Below, piece after piece: positions 52,340 to 61,249 of a stretch of DNA of 64,000 nt. The position numbers and the translations under genes are program-made. Numbering within the stretch: position 1 is the stretch's first letter; each line of letters starts with the position of its first letter. The notes under the pieces were generated by a model that ran no database searches, was not told the origin of the DNA, and saw only the letters and a list, made by a program, of their open reading frames with translations. Source of the DNA: CAZADA01 sp964526675 (GTDB taxonomy: Bacteria > Pseudomonadota > Alphaproteobacteria > Caulobacterales > Maricaulaceae); NCBI GenBank assembly GCA_964526675.1, contig CAZGLY010000006.1, positions 40,098-104,097 of the forward strand, given 5' to 3'.

Positions 52340-53421
52340 GCGGAGCGCTCCGCCACACGCGCCGCCTCAGGAGCGCTGGCGTCGCGCCGCCACCGCAAGT
52401 CGGGGTCGAGCTCGCCACGGGCGATCAAGTCCTTCACATGGGCGATGCGGCTGAACCGCGCGCCTTCGAAGTCCTCCAACGTCAGGCCGTGCGTGTGAAA
52501 CGCGTCCAACACCTGCTCCACGCCCCGCCGGCAGGTCCACTGCGGCTTGAATCCGGGGATCTCGCGCGCGATCCGTCCGCAATCGACGCGGTAGTTGCGC
52601 GCGTCGGCGGAGGCGCCGTCGGCGAAGGTCACCTGGCTGCCAGGGACGATGTCGCGCACGATCATCGCAATGTCGCGCACGAGGTAATTCTCCGTGGTGA
52701 CGCCGACATTGAACGCGCGATCGTGCACCGTCGCGCGCTCCGCTTCGAGAAGGCAGACATAAGCCAACGCGATGTCCGCGACGTGCACGATGGGCCGCCA
52801 CGCCATGCCGTCGCTCTTCAGGCGGACTTGACCTGTGGTGAACGCCCAGGCGGTGAGATTGTTGACCACCAGATCAAAACGAATGCGCGGCGAGACGCCA
52901 TAGGCCGTGGACGCGCGCAGATAGGTGGGGCTGAACGCGTCATCGGCCAGGCTGGACACCGCCTGCTCAACCTCGACTTTGGATCGCCCGTAGGGCGTGA
53001 CGGGGTTGAACGGCGCCTCCTCCGTGAGGAACTCATCGCCGGCCGCGCCGTAGTTGCTGCAGGACGACGCAAATAGGAAACGCTGAACGCCCGCCTGCTT
53101 TGACAGGCGCGCGAACGCAACGGCGGCGTCGCGGTTGATCGCCCCGGTCAGCTCCGGGCGATAGTCCCCCAACGGATCGTTGGAAAGCCCCGCCAAGTGG
53201 ATCACCGCGTCCACGCCACGCAAGCACTCCATGAGCGCGTCATCGGCGGGCGCGTCGCGCACGTCCGCCGCGAACTCGGTGATGTCCGACAGACCGCCGC
53301 CATAGGTGCACGCGCGAAACAGATCCGTGTCGAAACCGACGACGTCGTGGCCGCGCTCCAAAAGAAGCGGATGAAGGACCGTCCCGATGTAGCCGCGATG
53401 TCCGGTCAAGAGAACGCGCAT
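52336..53421 (-). CDS. NAD-dependent epimerase/dehydratase (extended SDR) for nucleotide sugars
   Basis: A 361-residue extended SDR. The cofactor motif is LLTGHRGYIG at the N-terminus, the catalytic serine lies in FASSCSNYG, and Tyr/Lys occur in TPYGRSKVE. HLAGLSNDPLGDYRP and the RPIVHVADIALAYV block are typical of sugar-nucleotide epimerases and reductases. The TSDK-type motif of CDP-glucose 4,6-dehydratase is not seen, so it more likely acts on a CDP-keto-sugar as epimerase or reductase. ATG at 53421 follows AAGGAG. It is 19 bp after rfbF and coupled to a methyltransferase. Confidence 0.87.
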   Translation of the reverse strand: MRVLLTGHRGYIGTVLHPLLLERGHDVVGFDTDLFRACTYGGGLSDITEFAADVRDAPADDALMECLRGVDAVIHLAGLSNDPLGDYRPELTGAINRDAAVAFARLSKQAGVQRFLFASSCSNYGAAGDEFLTEEAPFNPVTPYGRSKVEVEQAVSSLADDAFSPTYLRASTAYGVSPRIRFDLVVNNLTAWAFTTGQVRLKSDGMAWRPIVHVADIALAYVCLLEAERATVHDRAFNVGVTTENYLVRDIAMIVRDIVPGSQVTFADGASADARNYRVDCGRIAREIPGFKPQWTCRRGVEQVLDAFHTHGLTLEDFEGARFSRIAHVKDLIARGELDPDLRWRRDASAPEAARVAERSA

Positions 53422-53440
53422 CACCCTGCTCCTTCTTGTG

Positions 53441-54211
53441 TTAGCACCAGGTCTTCCAGGGCGGCACTTCTGAGTTCCACAAATTTTCAAGAATGCGCTT
53501 CTCGCGAAGCGTGTCCATGCACTGCCAGAACGATGTGTGTTTGTACGCCATCAGCTGACCGTCCGCGGCGAGGCGCGCCAAGGGCGCGTGCTCGAACATG
53601 ACGTCGTCGCCGTCGATGTAGTCGTGCACGCCGGGCTCCAGCACGAAGAACGCGCCGTTGATCCACCCTTCGCTGGCTTGCGGCTTCTCAAGAAAATCAA
53701 CGATCTGATCGCCGTCGAAAATCAGATGGCCATACCGCGCGGGCGGCCGCACCGCCGTCATCGTCGCTAGCTTGCCGTGGCTGCGGTGGAACCCAAGCAG
53801 CGCGTCCAAGTCGATGTCCGACACGCCATCGCCCCAGGTCAGCATGCAGGTGGAGTCGCCCAGCCAGGGGCGGAGGCGCTTAATCCGCCCGCCCGTCATG
53901 GTGTTCAACCCGGTGTCGACGAGGTCGACGGTCCAATCGGGACGGTTGTCGTGACGCGTCTCAACCAACCCGCTTCCCGTTTCGACGCGCATATGCCCGC
54001 CGAGCGCCGTGAAGTCCCGAAACCAACGCTTGATGTATTCACCCTTATACCCTAACGCGACCACAAAATCTGAGTAGCCGAAACTAGAGTAAATCATCAT
54101 AATGTGCCAGAGAATTGGCCAGCCGCCGATCTCCACCATTGGTTTCGGCCGCACCTCTGTTTCTTCAGCGAGACGTGAGCCGAAACCGCCCGCCAAAATA
54201 CCCACTTTCAC
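53441..54211 (-). CDS. rfbF: glucose-1-phosphate cytidylyltransferase
   Basis: A 256-residue nucleotidyltransferase making CDP-glucose from glucose-1-phosphate and CTP. Typical features are LAGGFGSRLAEET at the N-terminus, RPKPMVEIGGWPILWHIM, YGHLIFDGDQIVDFLEKP, and the C-terminal FEHAPLARLAADGQLMAYKHTSFW. It begins with GTG at 54211 behind AGAGGTG. It heads a minus-strand operon with an SDR and two methyltransferases that would convert CDP-glucose to a branched deoxysugar. It diverges from a GT2 gene across an unusually AT-rich 266-bp region. Confidence 0.95.
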   Translation of the reverse strand: MKVGILAGGFGSRLAEETEVRPKPMVEIGGWPILWHIMMIYSSFGYSDFVVALGYKGEYIKRWFRDFTALGGHMRVETGSGLVETRHDNRPDWTVDLVDTGLNTMTGGRIKRLRPWLGDSTCMLTWGDGVSDIDLDALLGFHRSHGKLATMTAVRPPARYGHLIFDGDQIVDFLEKPQASEGWINGAFFVLEPGVHDYIDGDDVMFEHAPLARLAADGQLMAYKHTSFWQCMDTLREKRILENLWNSEVPPWKTWC

Positions 54212-54340
54212 ACGTCACCTCTTTGAGTTTGTTTGGAGCGACGTCGAGGTTGAAATTCGCTTTCACGCTTTAGGGTTTTAAGCATCGCTTATGACGCGAA
54301 CCATCATGTTGCGCATATGCATTGAAGCTGCGCCTGACGT

Positions 54341-54346
54341 TTGACA
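54341..54346 (+). promoter_or_regulatory. candidate -35 element upstream of the GT2 gene
   Basis: A perfect TTGACA hexamer lies 132-137 bases before the GT2 start codon in the AT-rich region between rfbF and the glycosyltransferase. No good -10 is seen at 17-18 bases (ATCGTT or TCGTTT), so the assignment is weak. The rest of the 54212-54477 interval holds no recognisable gene. Confidence 0.25.
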
Positions 54347-54477
54347 GAGCCGACCGTCAGCGGATCGTTTTCACGGAACATCGCGGTTTCGGGCGGCGTC
54401 GCCAAACGCCACGCCGCGGTTGTCGCGCTGCGAGCGCGGCGTTGAGGGACGTCACAACACTGGCGAGCGGGGAGATC

Positions 54478-55410
54478 ATGCCGTTGTATCCGAGCCCGAA
54501 GGTCGTGATCGGCCTGCCTGTCTATAACGGGGAGAATTATCTCGAACCCGCGCTGGACTCGATCCTTGGACAGACATTCAGCGACTTCCGGCTGATCATC
54601 GGCGACAACGCGTCAACCGATGCGACGCCAGAGATTTGTCGGCGGTACGGCGCCCAGGACCGGCGCATCGTCTACCACCGCCACAGCGAGAACATCGGCG
54701 CCGCGCGGAACTACAATTTTGTCTATCAGCCCGACGGCGCCCCCTACTTCAAATGGGCCGCGCATGACGACGAGTTGGCGCCGGAATTCCTCGCCAAGAC
54801 GGTCGCCCTCCTTGACGCGAACCCCATGGCGACGGTCGCGCACAGCCGCTCCCACAGAATTGACCAGCATGGCGATGTCGTCGGCGACTATGACGCGGCC
54901 GTCAGCCTCCGGGACGACACGCCGGCGGCGCGCTTCTGGCGCACTCTGTGGGCGAACTATATGTGCGAGGTGTTTGGCCTGATGCGCACCGACGCCATCG
55001 ACAACACCTATCTGCACGGCAGCTATGTCGGTTCGGACCGTAACTTGATGGTTGAGCTTTTGTTCCAAGGCCCGATCGTCTACGCAGATGAATACTTATT
55101 CCGCCGGCGCGATCATCCGGAGTGCTTTGTGCTCGCCTTGAGTTCGCTCAAGGATCGGCAAAAATGGTTTGATCCCAGCGTCAAGTTCGCCCTGCCGACC
55201 CAGCTGTCGCGCACCGGCGCTTATGTGCGCTCCATCGTGACCATGCCCATGCGCACGTCTGACCGCTTTGCCGCCGCCGGCGTGCTGGCGCGATGGGGCC
55301 TTGCGCGCGTGGGTGAAGTGGTGAAGCGGGTGGATGCGAGCCGCGAAGACCGTTTGGACGGAATTCGCAGCGCTTACGGCGTCACAAGCTTGAAGGAAGA
55401 GCTCGCCTAG
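54478..55410 (+). CDS. family 2 glycosyltransferase
   Basis: A 310-residue GT-A fold enzyme. Its start VVIGLPVYNGENYLEPALDS is the classic GT2 opening, followed by LIIGDNASTDATPEICRRY and the acidic metal-binding segment AAHDDELAPEFL. It probably adds a sugar to a lipid-linked or nascent polysaccharide in the cytosol. ATG at 54478 is preceded by GGGGAG. It is the only plus-strand gene of the polysaccharide cluster and divergent from rfbF. The donor and acceptor sugars are unknown. The C-terminal third is basic, with no clear membrane helix. Confidence 0.88.
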   Translation: MPLYPSPKVVIGLPVYNGENYLEPALDSILGQTFSDFRLIIGDNASTDATPEICRRYGAQDRRIVYHRHSENIGAARNYNFVYQPDGAPYFKWAAHDDELAPEFLAKTVALLDANPMATVAHSRSHRIDQHGDVVGDYDAAVSLRDDTPAARFWRTLWANYMCEVFGLMRTDAIDNTYLHGSYVGSDRNLMVELLFQGPIVYADEYLFRRRDHPECFVLALSSLKDRQKWFDPSVKFALPTQLSRTGAYVRSIVTMPMRTSDRFAAAGVLARWGLARVGEVVKRVDASREDRLDGIRSAYGVTSLKEELA

Positions 55411-55468
55411 CGCCGAGCCTCTGACAGCGAGACGCGCGCCGCCTGGGCATCGTTCTCCGTCGGACCAC

Positions 55469-56443
55469 TCACGCCGTGGCTGACGAACCGCGCGACGCGG
55501 AGACCAGGCCGGCGCCGTAGAGTTCCGGACGAAACCGGCCCGCCCAAAACACCTTGCCCAAGCCGCCGCGCGCCGTGACGCCGGCGTGACGCGCGCGATC
55601 GCGCGCGACAGGGGTCAGGGCCATCGCCAGCGCGCCATAGAGGCCCGCCTGGATCGCGCCCGCCGCCATCCACTTGGCGATCTCCAACCGCGGCCGCGGG
55701 CGAAGCATGTCGAGCACGAAGCAGCGGATCTGGCCGCTCAAGAACCGCCGTTGGCGCACATACGCCCATGTCAGTCGTCGGTCCGGAACCCACTCGACCA
55801 CGCGCGCCTCAGCCGCCCACGCCAGCGTGCGTCCGGAACGCACCAACCGCTGCAGCAAGAGGCTGTCCTCCCCGCCAACGCTGTTCAGCTCCGGCGCAAA
55901 CGGCGTCGGCCCGTCGAAGCACCGCGCGGCGTGAAACACCGAGTTGTTCGTGCCGACAAAGGCCGCAAGATCGGTGATCGACGCCTGATCCGGGCGCGCG
56001 AAGGCGCGGCTGAAATAGCGGGCGAACGGACCAAGCTCGCCGCCATGATCGGCCGCCGCCTCGACCGGACCAAAGCTCGCATCCGCCCCTGTGCTGCGGA
56101 GCGTCGCGAGGTGGCGCGCCAGCCAGCCCGGATCGGCCTCCTCATCATCATCAAGGAAAGCGACGAAAGCGCCCCGCGCCTCGGCGACGCCGCGGTTGCG
56201 GGCGTTTGAGACGCCGGGAGCGGGCTCGGACACGTACCGCACCGGCATCGGCCCCGCGTCGAGGAAACGCGCCGTCACGTCACGCGCCGACTGATCAGCG
56301 GAGTTGTCCACGACGACCGCCTCCACCCGATCTGTCGGATGAAGGTTCTGACCGCACACGCTGCGCAGGGCCCGCGCCAAGGGGTCCGGGCGATTGAGCG
56401 TGGGGATGACGACGCTCGCATCCAAGGTCGGCGCGGCCGTCAT
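55469..56443 (-). CDS. family 2 glycosyltransferase
   Basis: A 324-residue GT2 enzyme: SVVIPTLNRPDPLARALRSV, VVVDNSADQS and PGVSNARNRGVAEARG lead to the acidic FLDDDEEADPGWL. SVGGEDSLLLQRL later on resembles the ED base motif. The C-terminal about 100 residues contain two hydrophobic stretches (GAIQAGLYGALAMAL and others) that suggest membrane attachment. Its ATG overlaps the stop of the WecG-ligase gene (ATGA), so the two are coupled and probably work on the same glycan. A plus-strand GT2 gene converges downstream. Confidence 0.87.
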   Translation of the reverse strand: MTAAPTLDASVVIPTLNRPDPLARALRSVCGQNLHPTDRVEAVVVDNSADQSARDVTARFLDAGPMPVRYVSEPAPGVSNARNRGVAEARGAFVAFLDDDEEADPGWLARHLATLRSTGADASFGPVEAAADHGGELGPFARYFSRAFARPDQASITDLAAFVGTNNSVFHAARCFDGPTPFAPELNSVGGEDSLLLQRLVRSGRTLAWAAEARVVEWVPDRRLTWAYVRQRRFLSGQIRCFVLDMLRPRPRLEIAKWMAAGAIQAGLYGALAMALTPVARDRARHAGVTARGGLGKVFWAGRFRPELYGAGLVSASRGSSATA

Positions 56444-58860
56444 GCCGCAACCGGAGCCACAGGGCCCACACTCGGCCGCAGGAGCGCTTTCGCTCGTTTC
56501 ACGGCGGCGCGCTCCATCGCCAAGCGCTCCGAAACAAACGCCAACATGAGCGGGAAGTGCCCCGCCGCAATCATGCGCGACAACATGCTGGCCTCCATAA
56601 GGTTGTGAAGAAGAAAGCAAGCCAGCAGCACGAACGCTGTACTGTGCAGGACGTAAGCGTGGGTCTTTGGCGGGGCCGCCACGGCGCGCGCGAACGACGC
56701 GGCGGTGGCGAACACGAACGCGGCGCTCGCGGTCAGGACGCCGAAGAAGCCCACTTGCACCCACAAATCCAGATACCCGTTGTGGGCCTGGTTGATCGCG
56801 CCGTCCTCGACTTGGCTCAGCCAAGAGTTCGGCGACAACCGGCGCGTGGGGTCGAACACCTCGCGAATGTCCCAATACGCGCCGTAACCATGGCCAAGCA
56901 CGGGGCGCTTCGCGATGTCTTCAACCACGAAATCCCAAATATCCGTGCGCAGGCTGAATGTTGGATCACCGACTAAGAGCGTGAAGACATCACCCCGATC
57001 CCAGCCATTGACGGCGATGACTGTGGCGAAGCCCGCGGTCGCCAACGCCGCCACAAGCACGCTGACGACGCCAAGCCTTGGAGACGCCCGCCAAGCCCAC
57101 AGCATGGGCGCGAGGAGGCCAATGCCGACGGCCGCCAAACCCAAACTGGTCTTGGACTCCGTCAGCACCAAGAACGCTAAGGCGGACAGGAAGATCCCCG
57201 CGCCGAACACCCGAGCGAAGAAGCGTCGGCGCCCGGCGGTCCAGCCGAGGCTGTAAAGGGCCACGACCAGCGCCGTGAATCCGGCCAGGTTTTTCGACGG
57301 ATGGGCGGCGCGCACGCCATTGTAGTCAATCGCGAAGTCCCGATGCAGGAGGATTGTGAGCGCTTCCACCGCGAGGATCGCGACCATCGCGGCAAGCACC
57401 ACACCCGCCAGCGCCGTCCCGCGGCGAAAGCCCACAGCGATCGCGTACGCGGTGACCGCCAACATCACGAGGATCATCACGCGCTTGACGGTCGCGGCCG
57501 GGTAAATCGACCACGTCACGCTGACGACGCAGATGCCAATCGCCAACCAAAACAGCCACGTGCGCCCCAACAACCGCACCGCGACGTCGGCGCGCAACGC
57601 GAGCACGAGGCTTGCGACCGCGAACATGGCGAACACCTGCAGGCGCACCAGCGAGGGATTTGTCGCCCCCGGCCCGTCCACCAGGTTCGGGAGCCCGACG
57701 AGCACGAAGATCGTGAACACGAAGGCCAGTCCCGACGCCAAGGAGGCCGCCAGCCACTCACCCAGTGTCGGGCGGAGAAGCGGGTCTTCGCTGGGTTGGT
57801 TCACAAACTCAGACGGCACAGCCGCGTCATCGGCGTCCGGCGGCGGGCCGTCTTTCGGCCGCCCCCCCGGATCGGCGGGCGGCGACCCCGGCCATCCGCT
57901 CGACGACGGGTGATCGTCTCCGTCCTTGCCGGCGGCGGTAACGTTGACGGGGGGCTGCGCGTCAGGGGCGGCGCGCCATGTCAGCGCCGAGGATTTGCGC
58001 TCGTCGCCAACCTCCCGCGGATAGGGAACCGGCGTGGGGAGCGTCGGACGGACCCGATCAAGCATCCCTCGGTCGCGGGTCATCATGTTGAGGCGATGGA
58101 AACGTTCGCCCAGCAGGTCGCGAACCCACAGACCAAGCACGCGCGGGCTCTGAACGAGGTACCGCCTCGCCAACCGGCGCGGCTCCGACACCAAGCGGTG
58201 GGCCCACTCCAACGCCGCCTTCTGCAGGATGCGCGGCGCGCGCTGCTGGATCCCCGTCGCAAAGTTCAGCGCGTTGCCCACGCACAACCCGACGCCGGTG
58301 GCCCGACCCCGCCGCTGGAGCTCCGAGGCGAGCATCTCTTGCTGCGGCGACCCGACGGCGACGAACGTGAAGCGGTAGCGTCCACGCTCCACCTCTTCGA
58401 CCACGCGGCGACGGGCGGCGGCGCTCATCCGCAGCCCCATCGGCGGGTCGATGTGGGTGATGTTCACGAGCCCAAACTGTTCTTTCAGCCGCGCCACCAT
58501 CTCGGCGGCCCCGCCGACGACGCACACGGGCGTGTCCGGCGTGATGGCGCCGCTGCGCAACAGCCGCTCCGTCAAGCCGGCGCCCGTCACCGTGCCGATT
58601 GGCTTGCCCCGCAACGCGCCCAGCGCGCTCAACACACGACTGTCGTTCAGGCAGAGCCACGCGCTGGCGTAGATCGAGGCCAACCAATGGCCTTCATCAT
58701 GAATCCGGACGACATGGTCGGCGTTGGGCGTGACGACACTGACAAATGGAGCGTCCTGCGGACGCGCGAGGATCCGCTGAAACACCGCCTGGTCGTCGAG
58801 ATTGTCGAAATGGACCCCAAGAAACCGCACGCGGCGAGAGCGCCGCGCCTCACCCCCCAT
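56440..58860 (-). CDS. WecG/TagA/CpsF glycosyltransferase fused to O-antigen ligase/polymerase
   Basis: An 806-residue fusion. Residues about 11-245 are a GT26 (WecG/TagA/CpsF) domain: VVTPNADHVVRI, LNDSRVLSALGAL with candidate acid Asp73, FVAVGSPQQEMLASEL and ALEWAHRLVSEPRRL. Residues about 255-365 are a Pro/Asp/Gly-rich linker. From about 366 come roughly ten to twelve membrane helices of the O-antigen ligase/Wzy family, with GHGYGAYWDIR and the Wzy_C-like AHNGYLDLWVQVGFFGV. One chain would add a sugar to the lipid-linked primer and polymerise or ligate the glycan. Its start lies 11 bases inside the end of the Wzc-like gene and is preceded by GAGGT. Confidence 0.88.
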   Translation of the reverse strand: MGGEARRSRRVRFLGVHFDNLDDQAVFQRILARPQDAPFVSVVTPNADHVVRIHDEGHWLASIYASAWLCLNDSRVLSALGALRGKPIGTVTGAGLTERLLRSGAITPDTPVCVVGGAAEMVARLKEQFGLVNITHIDPPMGLRMSAAARRRVVEEVERGRYRFTFVAVGSPQQEMLASELQRRGRATGVGLCVGNALNFATGIQQRAPRILQKAALEWAHRLVSEPRRLARRYLVQSPRVLGLWVRDLLGERFHRLNMMTRDRGMLDRVRPTLPTPVPYPREVGDERKSSALTWRAAPDAQPPVNVTAAGKDGDDHPSSSGWPGSPPADPGGRPKDGPPPDADDAAVPSEFVNQPSEDPLLRPTLGEWLAASLASGLAFVFTIFVLVGLPNLVDGPGATNPSLVRLQVFAMFAVASLVLALRADVAVRLLGRTWLFWLAIGICVVSVTWSIYPAATVKRVMILVMLAVTAYAIAVGFRRGTALAGVVLAAMVAILAVEALTILLHRDFAIDYNGVRAAHPSKNLAGFTALVVALYSLGWTAGRRRFFARVFGAGIFLSALAFLVLTESKTSLGLAAVGIGLLAPMLWAWRASPRLGVVSVLVAALATAGFATVIAVNGWDRGDVFTLLVGDPTFSLRTDIWDFVVEDIAKRPVLGHGYGAYWDIREVFDPTRRLSPNSWLSQVEDGAINQAHNGYLDLWVQVGFFGVLTASAAFVFATAASFARAVAAPPKTHAYVLHSTAFVLLACFLLHNLMEASMLSRMIAAGHFPLMLAFVSERLAMERAAVKRAKALLRPSVGPVAPVAA

Positions 58861-61057
58861 TGTAGATGACCTCGGTGACGGCGGCGTCGGACGTGGCGAG
58901 CACGTCGTAGGCGCTGCGGAGGTCAGCCTTGCGTGTCCATCCGGCGCGCACCACGAGCGCGCACCGATCCGCGTAACGGAGCAGCGCCTCCGAGTCGGCG
59001 CGTACGAACAAGCCCGGGGTGTCGAGGATCACGACGTCGTACTCGGCCACGGCGCGGCTCAATAGGGTGTCCCACGGCGGCGACTGGCTCAGACCCAAGC
59101 CCAAGGTCTCGTCCGCCGCCGCGGCGACGTCGATCAAATCGAACCGGTCGCGCCGCACGCGATAGTCGCCGGGTCCGCCGTTGTGCATCGTCAATCGGGT
59201 TTCGCCGCCCATCATGGGATGCGCGGCGTGAGCCGCGGCGCCGGACGCCGAGGCGGCGTCTCCGCCGTTCCCGTCTTCCCCGCATCCGGCCAGCTCCGTC
59301 AGATGGGGGTGCACGCGGTCGCCCTCGACCACCAGGACGCGGCGCGCCTCCATCGCCAACGCGCGCGCCAAGGAGAGCGCCACGGTCGTCTTGCCTTCGC
59401 CAACGCCGGGAGACGTCACGACAATGCATTCGCCTCGCGACTCGTCGCGGTCCGGGCGCGCGGCCAGCGTCGCCACCGCATAGGCCCGCACCGCATCGGC
59501 GAACGGCGACCGACCTGGCGTCGCGACGAGGTCCTCCGGCGTTTTGGATTTGCCGGCGGGCAGTTCGAACATGTCGCCCATGGAGGCGAAGCGCGCGTGC
59601 CCTTGGCGGCGAATGAGCTGGGTGGCCCAGTCGAACGCCAGCACGAGGATCGCCGACAACACGCCGCCCGCCAGCGTGCCCGCCGCCAGGATCAGCTTGC
59701 GGGACGGTCCGATGGAATCGACCGGAACGCTGGCGTGGCCGACAATCTCAACATTGGGCTGCAGCACGGCGGATCGTTCCTGCATCCGGTCCAGCCGCTG
59801 GGACACTTCGCCGAAAATGTTCAGCGCATCCGCGAGTTCGCGATCGAGGATGGACATGTCCACGTCGTTGACAGCGCGCGTGCGCAGGCGGTCTTGCAGG
59901 TCGGAATGGGCGCGTTCAGCGCTTTCCAAGCGCGCTTCAGCAAGGCGCAGACGCGTCCGCAAGCCGAACACGATCGATTGTTTGGCCGCCGTCAGGGACG
60001 ATTCAATCTCCGACACCGCGGCTTTCGCGGCCAGGAAATCGGGGTGTTTGGGACCGAGTTGCTGGCTCAGTTCAGCCAGCACGCCCTTCCGCCGGGCGAG
60101 ATCCGTGCTGAGATCTTCAACGAGCGTGGAGTCATCCGGCGGGGCCGCCCATTCGCCCTCCTCCATCGCGCTTTCGACCGCATCGTGCTCAGCCCGCGCC
60201 GTCTCCGCGGCGATGCGGGCCTCCAACAGATTAAGCTCGAGGCGCTCCAGCAAGCCCGCAAGCGCCACCGTGTCGCCGTCATAGACCCGCGCTTGCTTGT
60301 CCAACAGGGCGTTGCGCTCGGCCTCCAGACGGCGCACGTCGCCGCTGAGCGCCTGTTGCCGCGTTTCGAGCACGGTGATCGCGTCATCGAGGTCCGAGCG
60401 GCGTCGATCAATCTGCGCGTCGATGTGCGCGTCCATCAAGGCGTTGGCGATCTCCGCCGCCAAAGGGGGCGATGTGGTGGTCACGGCGATCTCAATCACG
60501 CGCGACAGACCGACCTGAACGACCCCCACGTTTTCAAACAGCCCCTTAATCGCTTCTTCGCGGCGGGCCTCCGCTTCTTCCTCAGCGCTTGGCCGTCCCC
60601 GGCCGCGCACGGCCGCCCCGACGCCCGCGAAGAGGCGCGCGATCCCCGACGGTTGTTCGACGAAGTCCGGATTGTCCCCCAGACGCAAGCGATCCGCGAC
60701 AGCCTCGTAGTTCTCCCGCGTCTGCAGGATTTTCACTTCGCTTTCGATGGTCGTGGGATCGTCGAACCGCTGCTCAAACCCCTGCTCCGTCCGCAGCGGA
60801 TCCGCTTCCTTTTGCAACACGGCCATCTGCGCGTAGGCGCGATACTGCTTGGGCGTGTTGAGCGCGACGATCAGGGACACAAACGCCGCGCCGGCGACAA
60901 TCACAAGGATCAACCGGCGCCAGTGCCACAACGCCCCAATGACCGCACGGGCCAGGTCGAGTTGATCGATCTCACGCCAATCCGCGACGACATCCTCTTG
61001 ATAGGCTTGCGTCGTCAGCGCGCCCGCCGTGCGCCGCCTTCCCTGGACCAGGTTCAT
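58850..61057 (-). CDS. Wzz/Wzc-type chain-length and export protein with BY-kinase-like ATPase domain
   Basis: A 735-residue inner-membrane co-polymerase. The N-terminal Wzz domain begins with a helix (about residues 48-67), then a long periplasmic coiled-coil region (about 230-430) and a second helix near residues 468-488. The cytoplasmic ATPase domain has Walker A SPGVGEGKTTVAL (Lys556), a deviant A' motif VLVVEGDRVHP and Walker B YDVVILDTPGLF. The chain ends at VTEVIYNGG: the C-terminal tyrosine cluster of Wzc is missing. It would set chain length and couple polymerisation to export. ATG at 61057 has a weak AAGAGAA site; a 13-bp tandem repeat lies just upstream. Confidence 0.87.
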   Translation of the reverse strand: MNLVQGRRRTAGALTTQAYQEDVVADWREIDQLDLARAVIGALWHWRRLILVIVAGAAFVSLIVALNTPKQYRAYAQMAVLQKEADPLRTEQGFEQRFDDPTTIESEVKILQTRENYEAVADRLRLGDNPDFVEQPSGIARLFAGVGAAVRGRGRPSAEEEAEARREEAIKGLFENVGVVQVGLSRVIEIAVTTTSPPLAAEIANALMDAHIDAQIDRRRSDLDDAITVLETRQQALSGDVRRLEAERNALLDKQARVYDGDTVALAGLLERLELNLLEARIAAETARAEHDAVESAMEEGEWAAPPDDSTLVEDLSTDLARRKGVLAELSQQLGPKHPDFLAAKAAVSEIESSLTAAKQSIVFGLRTRLRLAEARLESAERAHSDLQDRLRTRAVNDVDMSILDRELADALNIFGEVSQRLDRMQERSAVLQPNVEIVGHASVPVDSIGPSRKLILAAGTLAGGVLSAILVLAFDWATQLIRRQGHARFASMGDMFELPAGKSKTPEDLVATPGRSPFADAVRAYAVATLAARPDRDESRGECIVVTSPGVGEGKTTVALSLARALAMEARRVLVVEGDRVHPHLTELAGCGEDGNGGDAASASGAAAHAAHPMMGGETRLTMHNGGPGDYRVRRDRFDLIDVAAAADETLGLGLSQSPPWDTLLSRAVAEYDVVILDTPGLFVRADSEALLRYADRCALVVRAGWTRKADLRSAYDVLATSDAAVTEVIYNGG

Positions 61058-61078
61058 TTCTCTTGCCGTCCCCAGAAC

Positions 61079-61130
61079 CGCGCGCCCGTGCCGCGCGCCC
61101 GTGCCGCGCGCCCGTGCCGCGCGCCCGCAA
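61079..61130. repeat. 13-bp tandem repeat upstream of the Wzc-like gene
   Basis: Three exact copies of CGCGCGCCCGTGC occupy 61079-61091, 61092-61104 and 61105-61117, followed by a fourth that matches its first 10 bases (61118-61130). The array lies 22-73 bases before the Wzc-like start codon in a 192-bp intergenic region that otherwise holds no recognisable gene. Copy number could vary by slippage and shift promoter or leader spacing. Confidence 0.85.
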
Positions 61131-61249
61131 GCGTGTCGATCGATGAGAAGCCCCCGCCAGGACGATGACGCTACGGGCCAGCGCGCTGAATTGAAACTGC
61201 GAAGAACACCGTGAACGGTGCTTCGAGCATCAGTGTTGCGCTTCAGCCG

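Noticed and set aside
59183..61168. A 661-codon plus-strand frame opposite the Wzc-like gene
   Set aside because: It is the reverse frame of a coding region with clear Walker motifs and shows no recognisable domain of its own.
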